From Cupriavidus basilensis OR16 (lineage in GTDB: Bacteria > Pseudomonadota > Gammaproteobacteria > Burkholderiales > Burkholderiaceae): a stretch of DNA of 45,366 nucleotides. This document shows positions 24,508 to 33,155 of the stretch, piece after piece; the first letter of the stretch is position 1; every line of letters starts with the position of its first letter. Both the position numbers and the translations under genes were made by a program. The DNA lies in NCBI RefSeq assembly GCF_000243095.1, contig NZ_AHJE01000026.1, positions 1-45,366 on the forward strand, read 5' to 3'. The notes under the pieces were generated by a model. The model worked only from the letters and a program-made list of their open reading frames with translations, was not told the origin of the DNA and did not search any database.

Positions 24508-26846
24508 TCAATGCGTCCCGTTGGGGACCGGATAGAGTGGGTTGTCGCTGGACATATCGCCCGGCGGCATCTTCAGGATTGAGGGTGGCGTGGAAAAGGG
24601 CCCTGCCGCGGGTGCTGGCGCCTGCGTCGTGCCAGCCGCGCTTGTCGCGTCCTGCGCAGCCGCGTTCGCATCAGCCGGCGCGGCGGCCACCGGCGCCGGC
24701 GGCGCGGCCTGGATGGCCGGGAACCGCCCCGCATACGGATCCACTGGCGGGGTAGTCCGCGGCGCCGCCGGAGCCTGCCCGAGCGAGCCCCTGGGCGGCA
24801 ACGGAGGGGGCGCCGGCGCAGTGGCGCCGCCACCCGCGGCGGCAGGTGCGCCCTCTCCGGTGGCCGCACCGCCGACACTCGCCGGTGCCACGGGTGCCAC
24901 GGGTGTCACAGGCGCCGCGGGCACCACGGTTCCGCCGCCAACCCTTCCTGGCTTGACCGGCGCCACGGGCGCGGCAACGGCGGGCGTTGCGGCACTGGCG
25001 GGATCGAGACGCAATTGCTCCGTGCGCACATTGGTGTCCGTGCCGGACCAGATTTCACGCGTATCGGCATCCGCGATGCGTTGAGGACGGATGATATGCG
25101 GGGTGATCTGCAAAACGATTTCCGTCTTGACGTGGTCGCCGTTGTGATCCGAAAACAAGCGCCCGAGAACCGGCAGCTGGCCCAGGCCAGGCACCTTGTC
25201 CGCCGTGGTGCGATCGGCATCCGAGATCAGGCCACCGAGAACCTGTGTCTCGCCGTCCCTGAGACGCAGACTGGTCGATGCGCTGCGTGTGCCGATCTGG
25301 TAAGCCAGCGAGCTCAGGCCAGTCTGTGCGTTGCTGCTCGATATTGTCTTCGTGATATTGCTGACCTCGAGACTGATCTTGATGCCGACGTCGTCGTCGC
25401 GGTAGACCTGCGGCTCAACCTCAAGCTTGATACCGACATCCAGGTACTGGATATTTTGCGCATAGGACGGACCACTGGTGCTCGGGGTGCTCGAGCTCGA
25501 TATCACCGGCACCTTGTCGCCAATCAGGATCTTTGCCTTTTCCTTGTTGCGGGTGCGGACTTGTTGCGGGTGCGGATGCGAGGGCTCGCGAGCAGGTTCG
25601 CATCGGTATCCGTCAGCTTGAAGTTGGCGGTTGCCGACAGCCCGCTGACCACCAGCTGGTTGATGGGCAGCGTGTGCAGGGCGCCCCATGTGGACGCCGT
25701 GCTTGGCGTGGCCATGGTGAAGCTGTTCGGCCATGCAATCCCCAGGTCTGTCAGCCGTTCATGCGAGACCTCCAGGACTTGAACCTCCAGCATGACCTCG
25801 GGTTCGGGAAGGTCCTGTGCGGCGATCAGCTGTTCCGCGAGCCGAATGGTGTCGGGTGTTCCGCGAATCGACAGGGTGTTGGCGTGTTCGTCGATCACGA
25901 TCTCCTTGATCTTCAGCAAGCTCTTCAACAAGAGCTGTACCTGCTTGGCATCGATGTTCGACAGCTGGAAGGTTCGGACCTTCAGCTCCTGGTACTCCAG
26001 TTGCTTGTTTGGCGTGGCTGGATAGATGAAGAGCGTGTTCGCGTTCAGGACCTTCTTGTCCAGCTGGTTTTGCAACAAGATCAGATTGACCGCGTCCTCG
26101 ATCGCCGCGTTGGTCACGAAGATCGTCGTCTTGAGGTCGGTGCGCACATCACGGTCAAAGATGACGTTCAAGCCCGACGTGCGCGACAGTGCTTCAAAGA
26201 CCATCCGCACGTTCGCGTCGCGAAACTGCAGCGTCACCGGCGTACGCATGATCGATGCGGCCGCGCTCTTTTCCTCGCGCGCGGCCCGCGTCTGCCGCCG
26301 CTTGTCTTCGATCAGCCTCATCATCTGCTGTGCCTGGACATTGGTCGGATTCTCCGCAAGCACCTCGCGCACACGTTCGGCCGCGCTGTCATATGAGCCG
26401 CGTTCAAGCATGCGCTGAACCTCCGCCAGGATGACAAGATCGCGCAAATCGATCTGCAGTGCCGCGCCCAGCTTCCGCCCTCGCTCGCTGGTGGGATCGA
26501 TCCTGCTCGCCTCGTCGAGCTTCAGCACGGCTTCATGAAACTGGTAATTCGCTCGCAGCCGATCCACCTCATCCAGGATCGCGTTCATCTGGCCGTTGCG
26601 TTCGTGCATGTAGTTCAGTTGTATCTCCGCATCGGTGGGCTGGCGAACGCTCGCCGTACGCAGCGCGCCTGGCTCCAGCGCGCAGCCACCGAGCAGCATC
26701 GCGATCAGCGCCGCACTGAATCGATGCGCGTGGTAGCTGGCATAACTCGCGCGGGGAGCCGTGCAAACTGACGCGGCTATCGACCTGAGGGACGCGTCGC
26801 AGCGCTCTACTCTGCAGGCAGCGTCGGATCTGCATCGGGATTTCAT
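24508..26846 (-). pseudogene. Secretin (GspD/PilQ family) split by a 17-bp tandem duplication
   Basis: One secretin gene is read as two frames. The upstream part (26846-25524) has a lipobox (MLLGGC), TPR-like repeats, an STN/N0 domain (VTLQFRDANVRMVFEALSRT), an N1 domain (RTFQLSNIDAKQVQLLLKSL) and the gate region up to ANLLASPRIRTRNK. The downstream part begins KEKAKILIGDKVPVI and carries the secretin barrel signature (VPGLGQLPVLGRLFSD, EIVLQITPHIIRP) plus a Pro/Ala-rich tail of about 170 aa. Removing one copy of the duplicated unit joins these into a normal 773-aa secretin. It would form the outer-membrane channel of this machine. As read, no full-length secretin would be made. Confidence 0.85.
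25543..25576. repeat. Exact 17-bp tandem duplication inside the secretin gene
   Basis: CTTGTTGCGGGTGCGGA is repeated head to tail (25543-25559 and 25560-25576). One copy removed restores SPRIRTRNKEKAKILIG, which is the standard secretin sequence at that point. The extra copy shifts the frame. Confidence 0.95.
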
Positions 26847-27458
26847 CTACTTTCCTTCGCCCTGGGTGGACATGACCTGTTTCACGTTAAGCGGCAGATA
26901 GGTAAAGGTCGCACCTGTTGCCGTGATCGCCTCAAGGCGGTATTGCCCGTCGATCACATCGCCCAGCGATACGATCAACAAACGGTCGCCGTTGCTCAGG
27001 AACACTTGCTCCTTCGATACGTCCGCGCCCAGCGCGCCCACATAGGCAAATGGCAACGGCGGCGCCGTGGGTGCCGGAGGGGGGAGGGCCGGAGCCGGCG
27101 GCGCCGGTGGCGCAGGCGGGGGGAGCCAGGACGAAACGCTGAATGGATCGTGCGCTGTCTCTGGCGACAGGGGCGCGCGCAACGCCGCAAGCCGCTCGCG
27201 CGGAGCAACCTTGGCGACCGTGCGCACCGCGGGTTCGCTCGCCGCGGCTTGCGTGCGCTGCGCCGTCCCCGCGGCCGGAGCCGGAGGGGCGGCCGGCAGG
27301 ACGCCTGTCTTGCTCGGGATGTTGCGCCCATAGGCTGCCTTGATGGCAGAGACCCCGCTTGGCGCGCGGTGCTGTGGCGCCTGGTCCCAGCCCATCAATG
27401 CAGCAGTCGCCAGCCCGGTGCCGGCGATCAGCATTCTCCTGGCGAGCGCGGTGTTCAT
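26847..27458 (-). CDS. PilP/GspC-like periplasmic connector
   Basis: The 203-aa protein has an N-terminal membrane segment (MLIAGTGLATAALMGW), a long Pro/Ala linker (residues 55-140) and a C-terminal beta domain (FAYVGALGADVSKEQVFLSN, GDRLLIVSLGDVIDGQYRLE) of the kind that in PilP and GspC homology regions touches the secretin. It overlaps the upstream stop by 4 nt and the secretin follows immediately. Inferred role: linking the inner-membrane platform to the secretin. The homology is at fold and context level, so PilP versus GspC cannot be decided. Confidence 0.7.
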   Translation of the reverse strand: MNTALARRMLIAGTGLATAALMGWDQAPQHRAPSGVSAIKAAYGRNIPSKTGVLPAAPPAPAAGTAQRTQAAASEPAVRTVAKVAPRERLAALRAPLSPETAHDPFSVSSWLPPPAPPAPPAPALPPPAPTAPPLPFAYVGALGADVSKEQVFLSNGDRLLIVSLGDVIDGQYRLEAITATGATFTYLPLNVKQVMSTQGEGK

Positions 27459-28021
27459 GGCCGGCTCGCCCGATAGATCAGATCGAAGCGGATACGGGCC
27501 TCGAGAACATTGCCGTCCACCGCTGGCCGTTCGACATGAATCTCCTGCAGCGCGGCGTTTGGCACGCTGTTGAGAACGGATGCGACAAAACGGCGAATCG
27601 TGCCGTACTGATCCTTGACCGGCAGCACGACCTGATAGTGCGTAAATCCTGCCCCGGGCTCCGTGACGATCTGGTACTGGGCCGAACCCAGGGTCAGATG
27701 GCTCTCGCGCGCCTGGGAGAAGATCACGGCGATATCGTTCCCGCTGTCGGCGAAGGTCGTGAACAAGGCCGGCAGCTTGCCCAGGGAATTCACTTCGGCC
27801 GGCGCCCGGCCAGCGTCGCCGGGATACCGTGTTTTCGCGGTACGAGCCTGCCGTGCGCTGTCGAGCATGCCTCTCGTCTGCGCCTCGACGGTGGGAATCG
27901 CGGTCCACGTCAAAGCGGCCACGCCCAAGGCCAACGCGCCAACAAGGCCTGGCACGCCAAATGTGCGCCGCAACTCGAAGTGCAGGGTCAACAGCAGATC
28001 GGCAAGCCGGTGGGCCATCAT
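27455..28021 (-). CDS. PilO/GspM-like inner-membrane platform protein
   Basis: The 188-aa protein has one transmembrane segment (LVGALALGVAALTWTAI) followed by a short periplasmic linker and a ferredoxin-like domain (YQIVTEPGAGFTHYQVVLPV, QYGTIRRFVASVLNSVP). This is the layout of PilO and GspM. Start ATG 28021 overlaps the stop of the preceding gene; an in-frame start four codons earlier is possible. It should pair with the upstream PilN-like protein to form the inner-membrane alignment complex. Assignment rests on topology, gene order and the domain shape. Confidence 0.68.
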   Translation of the reverse strand: MMAHRLADLLLTLHFELRRTFGVPGLVGALALGVAALTWTAIPTVEAQTRGMLDSARQARTAKTRYPGDAGRAPAEVNSLGKLPALFTTFADSGNDIAVIFSQARESHLTLGSAQYQIVTEPGAGFTHYQVVLPVKDQYGTIRRFVASVLNSVPNAALQEIHVERPAVDGNVLEARIRFDLIYRASRP

Positions 28022-28548
28022 GGCTTTCTCCATACTGCGACGATCTGGAAGCGAACCGGCGTCCCGGGTATGTTGGTCTCGATCAGGTGACCGCTCAACA
28101 CCGCCTCGTGCAGGAGCACGCTGCCCTGCAGGTACTTCAGGTAAGCGATCATCGCATCGGCATCCTTGGCCTCGGCCGTGATGCGGATCTGGCTTTGCGC
28201 GGGACTTTGATCAATGCCGATCAGCGCAATATCGCGGGCGGGATAGTCTTCCACGATTGAGAGCAGGCTCTGCCATGGCACGGTGAGCTCGCGCAGGATC
28301 GCCTCGCCCTGCTTTTCTGCCAGCCTGGCGGCAGGGGTGGGGGCCGCCTTGGGCAGGTGCTTGCTGGAGGTTTCTTCGCGCGCGGCAATCTCGAACTGGG
28401 TCCGGGCACGATCGTTGTCCTGATACGCATGCCACAGTGTCCTGGCGCTGAGCAGCAGCATCAAGCCCGCCAGAACCAGCACCACGACACCGGTTGGCGC
28501 CAGGGTTGCCGGGCGCCGGATGAAATCGATCTTGAGCAGCGGCATCAT
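28018..28548 (-). CDS. PilN/GspL-like inner-membrane platform protein
   Basis: The 176-aa protein starts with a short cytoplasmic tail carrying basic residues (MMPLLKIDFIRRP), as in PilN where this tail binds PilM. One membrane segment (TGVVVLVLAGLMLLLSA), a coiled region (TQFEIAAREETSSK) and a ferredoxin-like periplasmic domain (SQIRITAEAKDADAMIAYLK) follow. ATGA overlaps with the preceding gene show tight coupling. Its likely partner is the PilO-like protein encoded next. Identification is by topology and context. Confidence 0.7.
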   Translation of the reverse strand: MMPLLKIDFIRRPATLAPTGVVVLVLAGLMLLLSARTLWHAYQDNDRARTQFEIAAREETSSKHLPKAAPTPAARLAEKQGEAILRELTVPWQSLLSIVEDYPARDIALIGIDQSPAQSQIRITAEAKDADAMIAYLKYLQGSVLLHEAVLSGHLIETNIPGTPVRFQIVAVWRKP

Positions 28549-29453
28549 AGCGCGAACCCCATCAAGCGCAGCGGGGCTGAAGCGTTCGACACGATATCCT
28601 GCAAGCGGCGCACGGTGGCGAACCGTTGTTCGAACGCCGAAGGATCAAGGTCGAGCCCGCCTAGATAGATCGTGCAGTCTTCTCGCCGCGTGTTTGAAAA
28701 CCGCTCGAAGACCTGCTCGGTAATGGCCGCAAGCCGCAAAGTATCGGCGACATCGTCGGCAAACAGGCGCTGCGCGCCATAGGCGACCCAGCGGTCATGC
28801 TCCATCAACACGGCGTGCAGTACGGTTTCGGCCACCACCACCAGCATCGAAGCGCTGCCGTCGACGCTATGGCGGGCCCGATTCATCGCCTGCGGCAGCC
28901 CGAGCATCAGGCTTTGCACTTCGACACGGGCATCCGCGCTGACATCGCGGATGCCATCGTGCAGCGATCTCGACAGCGCGCTGGCGAACACTGCCCTGCC
29001 TCCCCGCTGCATCACGGTGCGGATCATGATGGCATCGCCATCCAGCCCGAACGTCTCCGCGAAATAGCTCCGGGCGATATCTTCGACCTCCCGCGCGCGC
29101 ACGGTGCGGAAGTCGCCCCGCAGGATCCCGTGATTGGCCCAGAAATCATCGAGCACGATAAACGCTCGGCGCTTCGATTTCGTCGCCGGTCCAGGAACAC
29201 CGGGGGCCTCCGCCAATGCCCGCCGGAGGACGTCGAGCGCCCCTTGCTCGGAGAAGTGCAGTGCCTCCTCCATCGCGATGCAGGCGTGCTCGACGGCCGG
29301 CGGCAGGGACGGCGGCGCGGTGACGGCCCTTACCCCGCGGCGCGCGCGCTGCGCCAAGCGCAGCAGATGCTGCAGCCTCGTGGGGCGCACCCCGACCGCT
29401 GCGGCACAGGTGCCCAGCCCGATTGCGAGGACATCATTCGACGATCGTGACAC
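28545..29453 (-). CDS. Unrecognised cytoplasmic subunit in the PilM/GspL position
   Basis: I recognise no strong family motif. The 302-aa protein lies between the GspE ATPase and the PilN-like protein, where PilM or the cytoplasmic part of GspL usually stands. Its N-terminus (NDVLAIGLGTCAAAVGVRP) would fit the first phosphate loop of an actin-like fold. Other parts include RRAFIVLDDFWANHGILRGD and LVVVAETVLHAVLMEHDRWV. The start is GTG 29453 (20-nt overlap with gspE) or ATG 29480. It has no membrane span. It most likely tethers the ATPase to the platform; a fold prediction would test whether it is actin-like. Confidence 0.6.
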   Translation of the reverse strand: MSRSSNDVLAIGLGTCAAAVGVRPTRLQHLLRLAQRARRGVRAVTAPPSLPPAVEHACIAMEEALHFSEQGALDVLRRALAEAPGVPGPATKSKRRAFIVLDDFWANHGILRGDFRTVRAREVEDIARSYFAETFGLDGDAIMIRTVMQRGGRAVFASALSRSLHDGIRDVSADARVEVQSLMLGLPQAMNRARHSVDGSASMLVVVAETVLHAVLMEHDRWVAYGAQRLFADDVADTLRLAAITEQVFERFSNTRREDCTIYLGGLDLDPSAFEQRFATVRRLQDIVSNASAPLRLMGFAL

Positions 29454-31137
29454 GATTGATCTCCTCGAGGGTCGTCTCACCCTTCGCCATCAGGCGGACC
29501 GCCGCGGTACGCAGGGTCTCCATCCCGTGGCGCAGCGCCGCGCTCTTGATGCGGCCAAGCGGCGCCCGCTCCGACAGCAGCTCACGCAGTTCGTCGTTCA
29601 TCCGCAGCGCTTCCGCAATGGCGCGTCGCCCACGATATCCCGAGCCACGGCAGGCGGCGCAGCCCAGACCCCTGCGGAAGCGAAAGCCCGCTGCCACCTC
29701 GGGATCGATCCCGGCGCGTGCCAGCGCGTCCGTGTCCCCCGCCTCCTCGATCGCGCAATCGGCGCAACATTGGCGAACCAGGCGTTGCGCCACCACGCCG
29801 TTCAATGCGGATACAAAGCTATAGGGATCGACGTCCATATTGGTGAAACGGCCGATGACATCGAACACGTTGTTCGCGTGCACGGTCGTAAAGACCTGAT
29901 GCCCCGTGAGCGCCGCCTGCACGGCGATCTGCGCGGTCTCCGGATCGCGGATTTCGCCGACCATGATCTTGTCGGGATCGTGTCGCAGGATTGAACGCAG
30001 CCCCCGGGCGAACGTCAACCCCTTGGCTTCGTTCACCGGAATCTGGAGGATGTCGCCCAATTGATACTCGACCGGGTCTTCAATCGTGACTATCTTGTCC
30101 AGGCCGTCGTTGATTTCGGTCAGGATTGCGTAGAGGGTGGTGGTCTTGCCGCTGCCCGTGGGTCCCGTCACGAGCAGCATGCCATACGGCATCGATGCGA
30201 CCGAGCGCATGAAGCGCATATCGGCCTCCTGGAAGCCAAGCGCCTCGAGCGTCAAGCCACCCGACGCCTGCGACAGCTGGTAGCGATCGAGAATGCGAAG
30301 AACGGCATCCTCGCCGAACAGGTTCGGCATGATCGACACGCGAAAATCGATGTCCCGCCCCGCATACTGGGCCTTGAAGCGACCATCCTGCGGCACCCGC
30401 CGCTCGGCGATATCGAGCTCCGAGATCACCTTGACGCGCGATAGCACCTGATCGGCGACGCCTCGGCCTTCCGCCCGGCCGACCACCGTCAGCACACCAT
30501 CCACACGGCATTTGATCACCAGGCCGTTCGCCCTGCATTCAAGGTGAATATCGCTGGCCTTCATCTTCAATGCGTCGTAGATCGTCGAATTGAGCAGGCG
30601 CACTACCGCGCTGTCGTCGCTGCTGATGCCCTGTAGCGTCAAGGCCAGCGCGGACGGATCATTGGTGCGCTGTATCGGGTCATCGAACGCAAGCGTGTCC
30701 AGTGCACGCACATCCTTTTCACGCGCGGCCAGGTAGGCAGTCAGGTCCCCAACACTGGCCAGCGACCAGCTGTAGTGCACTGTCGGGTGTGCGCGCATGC
30801 GTTGATCGACACAGCTGCGGGTTCGCGTGTCCAGCGGGTCGGCGATCACGAATAGCAGGCCCGTGCCCTGCCGGAATCCTACGCACAGCCTGGTAGCCGC
30901 CTCGACAAAGGGAATGACTTCAAACTCCGGTTCAAGCTGATGGAGTTCACGGATACTGATCGGGGCCATCCTGAACTCGGCCGCCAGTTGCGCGAGAACC
31001 TCGTCGGCCCCCATGGGCTGTTGTGCGAACAGTGCCTCGAGGGCGCGTATCCCGGAGCCGTGGCGCTCGCCGAGCTCGCGCAGGGTGGTCCGGAACTGAA
31101 CACTCCCTCTTTCCGTATTCGCGCCGTTCGGATTCAT
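29434..31137 (-). CDS. GspE/PilB-family secretion ATPase
   Basis: This complete 567-aa ATPase has an N-terminal N1E-like domain (residues 20-150), the SDIHLE region (195-200), Walker A GPTGSGKTT at 325-333, the Asp box TIEDPVEY, Walker B IMVGEIRDPETA and a C-terminal four-Cys zinc motif (CCADC at 457-461, CAAC at 493-496). Such ATPases power pseudopilus assembly from the cytoplasmic side of the inner membrane. It follows gspF by 7 nt. There is no second PilT-type ATPase here, so this machine is a secretion system rather than a retractile pilus. All catalytic motifs are intact. Confidence 0.95.
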   Translation of the reverse strand: MNPNGANTERGSVQFRTTLRELGERHGSGIRALEALFAQQPMGADEVLAQLAAEFRMAPISIRELHQLEPEFEVIPFVEAATRLCVGFRQGTGLLFVIADPLDTRTRSCVDQRMRAHPTVHYSWSLASVGDLTAYLAAREKDVRALDTLAFDDPIQRTNDPSALALTLQGISSDDSAVVRLLNSTIYDALKMKASDIHLECRANGLVIKCRVDGVLTVVGRAEGRGVADQVLSRVKVISELDIAERRVPQDGRFKAQYAGRDIDFRVSIMPNLFGEDAVLRILDRYQLSQASGGLTLEALGFQEADMRFMRSVASMPYGMLLVTGPTGSGKTTTLYAILTEINDGLDKIVTIEDPVEYQLGDILQIPVNEAKGLTFARGLRSILRHDPDKIMVGEIRDPETAQIAVQAALTGHQVFTTVHANNVFDVIGRFTNMDVDPYSFVSALNGVVAQRLVRQCCADCAIEEAGDTDALARAGIDPEVAAGFRFRRGLGCAACRGSGYRGRRAIAEALRMNDELRELLSERAPLGRIKSAALRHGMETLRTAAVRLMAKGETTLEEINRVTIVE

Positions 31138-31144
31138 GACGTAC

Positions 31145-32348
31145 CTATTGAAGGCTGGAGGCTATTTCGAAAATTGGCAAATACATCAGGACGACAATGC
31201 CGCCGATGACGACGCCGATGAAGATCATCATCATTGGCTCGACCAGCCGCGAGATCACGTCGATGGCCCGTGACACCTTCGCCTCCTGGAATCCCGCGAT
31301 CTTGTCGAGCACCGGGCCCAGGCCGCCGGTCTTTTCGGCGACGGTCAGCAGTCGATATGTAATCGCGCTCGCCAGCCCGCAATCCTGGAACGCGTCGGAC
31401 ATCTTTCCGCCGTTCCGGATGGAATTCATCGCCGTGGCGAGCGCCACGCGGTCGCCACGGCCGATCAGGCCACGGGCGAGATCAAGTGCCTGCACCACTG
31501 GAATGCCGCCGTCGACCAGCATCGCCGAGGTTCTGAAGAACTGCGACTGGCGATAGATACGGAAATGCGCGCCGATGCCGGGCAATGCAAGAATGCGATC
31601 GGCGATCCAGTCGCGCACGCCCTGCCGGCGCAGCACGACGACCGATCCCAGCAGCAACACCACGAAGCCCAAAGCCAGCGAAGACCCGTGCGCGTGGACC
31701 AGGCCGCCCCAGGCCATCAGCCATCGCGACAGCAGCGGCAGCTCGCGGCCGCTGTTCTCGAGCAGGTTCGCGAAGCGCGGGACAACAAAAGCCAGCAGGA
31801 AGAACACCACGGCCAGCCCCACGACCATCAGGACGGACGGGTAGATTGCCGCGGAAACCACCCGGGCACGCAGTTCTCGCAACGTGGCGCTATTGCGTGA
31901 ATAGCGCTTCAGGCTTTCGGCAAGGCCGCCAGTTTGTTCGCTGGCCTTGACACAAGCTATCAGGACAGTCGGGAAGACTTCATCCGCATGCTCGAGCGCC
32001 GCGGACAATGCGTGGCCCTCATCCAGTTGCCTTAGCAGTTGCCGGTAGATTCTTGCCGAGGCATCGCGGCGCTCGTTGCTGCCCAGCGTGCGTAGGGCGT
32101 CGATCACACCAACACCGGCGTCTAGCAAAGCGGCCAGCTCTCTGGCAAAACAACTCGACGTCGAACTTCGTTACCTGCAGCGTCATCCAGCGGCCAGGCC
32201 CGCGCTTGGCGCCAGCGGCGAGCCGAATCGATACCACGCGCAGCCCGCGCGAGCGCGCTGTTGCGGCCGCACTGGCCGGCGAGTCGCTGTCGATGTGGAT
32301 TGACTGCACCTCGCCGCAGGTATCAAAGACGCGCATCAGGTACTTCAC
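31145..32348 (-). pseudogene. GspF-family inner-membrane platform protein with a one-base frameshift
   Basis: The N-terminal part (GTG 32348, VKYLMRVFDTCGEVQS...) ends in frame at VELFCQRAGR, while the rest continues one base away from LLDAGVGVIDALRTL to the stop at 31145. Reading TTTTGC-AGAGAGCTG, with one C fewer than observed near 32144, joins the parts as FCRELAALLDAGVG, the standard opening of the first GspF domain, and gives exactly 400 aa, the family's normal size. Two T2SSF repeats with three membrane segments are present (FFLLAFVVPRFANLLENSGR; AEKTGGLGPVLDKIAGFQ). It should form the platform on which GspE acts. The shift could be a sequencing error. Confidence 0.8.
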
Positions 32349-32407
32349 CTCGTTCTCCCTGTCCGGCCATCCAAGCAGCGCGCTACCTCTTCGCAGGCAG
32401 GGCACGC

Positions 32408-32842
32408 TTACCAGGACGTGACATCCGCATTCTCGCCATCGCCTCCAACTTGCCCATCCTTGCCGAAGGAGACCAGATCGTAGTCACCATGCTCGCCTGG
32501 CGAGCGGTATTGATAGGGCCTGCCCCATGGATCCGGCGGCACGGCCTTCTCCAGGTAAGGCCCGCTCCAGCGCGGCTCGTTCTGTGGCTTTGCCACCAGC
32601 GCTTCGAGCCGCTCTTCCGTGGTCGGGTAGGACCCCACATCCAGGCGATACTGGTCTAGCGCCTTGCCCAGGGAGCTGATCTGCGCCTTGGCAATGCTGA
32701 TGTTTGACTTACCGAGTTGAGCGAAGTACTTTGGTGCAACAAGGCCTGCCAGCAAGCCGATGATGACCAGGACGACCAGCAGTTCCAGTAGCGTGAAGCC
32801 CTCGGTTCGCCCCCAATTCTTCAGTTGCGTATCGATGCGCAT
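32408..32842 (-). CDS. gspG: GspG major pseudopilin
   Basis: The 144-aa protein has the leader MRIDTQLKNWGRTEG and FTLLELLVVLVIIGLLAGLVA with Glu5. The mature part is classical GspG: QISSLGKALDQYRLDVGSYP, TTEERLEALV, GPYLEKAVPPDPWGRPYQY and the C-terminal calcium-site region GEHGDYDLVSFGKDG. It is the first gene of the secretion operon. Unlike the three other prepilins it keeps the Ca-binding loop residues. A type IV major pilin is excluded by this C-terminus. Start ATG 32842 is preferred to an in-frame position 19 codons upstream because it begins the leader. Confidence 0.93.
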   Translation of the reverse strand: MRIDTQLKNWGRTEGFTLLELLVVLVIIGLLAGLVAPKYFAQLGKSNISIAKAQISSLGKALDQYRLDVGSYPTTEERLEALVAKPQNEPRWSGPYLEKAVPPDPWGRPYQYRSPGEHGDYDLVSFGKDGQVGGDGENADVTSW

Positions 32843-33155
32843 GGATAACCCCTTGCCCTCGGAACGATAGCCTCGGCACAACCGCGGCCTTTTTCTCATT
32901 CTTGGCTAGCGAACGATGGGAAAGAAGTAGGGATACCCGCCGAACGCCATGGGTAGAGACCCTCCACATGGCTACGGCAATGAGCCGTATTGGCTTTTGG
33001 GTTTCCGGGTACATACAATAGGACACACCTGAAGGGAATAGCACTTGGGTGGCGTCTTTCCGTGTTCCTGGGCATCGCCGTTGCATAAAGAGGTGACCGG
33101 CGCAATCCGTCCATCTCGCGCGGACCGCGGCCGCAGCAGCACTTTAGGAGTTCCG
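32843..33155. other. Divergent promoter region between the secretion operon and the histidine kinase
   Basis: There is no gene in this 313-nt gap. It holds a copy of the shared motif (32948-32965), oriented towards gspG. A block from 32925 to 32970 resembles 36295-36341. TAGGAG precedes the kinase start at 33156. No clear -35/-10 pair could be fixed. Confidence 0.6.
32948..32965 (-). promoter_or_regulatory. Partial operator motif upstream of the secretion operon (site D)
   Basis: CATGGGT-AGAGA-CCCTCC matches the CATGGGT-N5-CCCTAC part of sites A-C with one difference, but the distal GTAGGG arm is not conserved. It lies 106 nt upstream of gspG in the same relative orientation as site A has to its gene. 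The flanking GAAGTAG...CGCC...AA is shared with site E. Confidence 0.5.

Noticed and set aside
24660..24960. Repeated GGTGCCACG-type units in the secretin tail
   Set aside because: In-frame Pro/Ala/Gly low complexity typical of GC-rich linkers, not counted with the frame-breaking duplications.
24508..26846. Two separate secretin genes
   Set aside because: The two frames hold complementary halves of one secretin and join exactly on removing the 17-bp copy.
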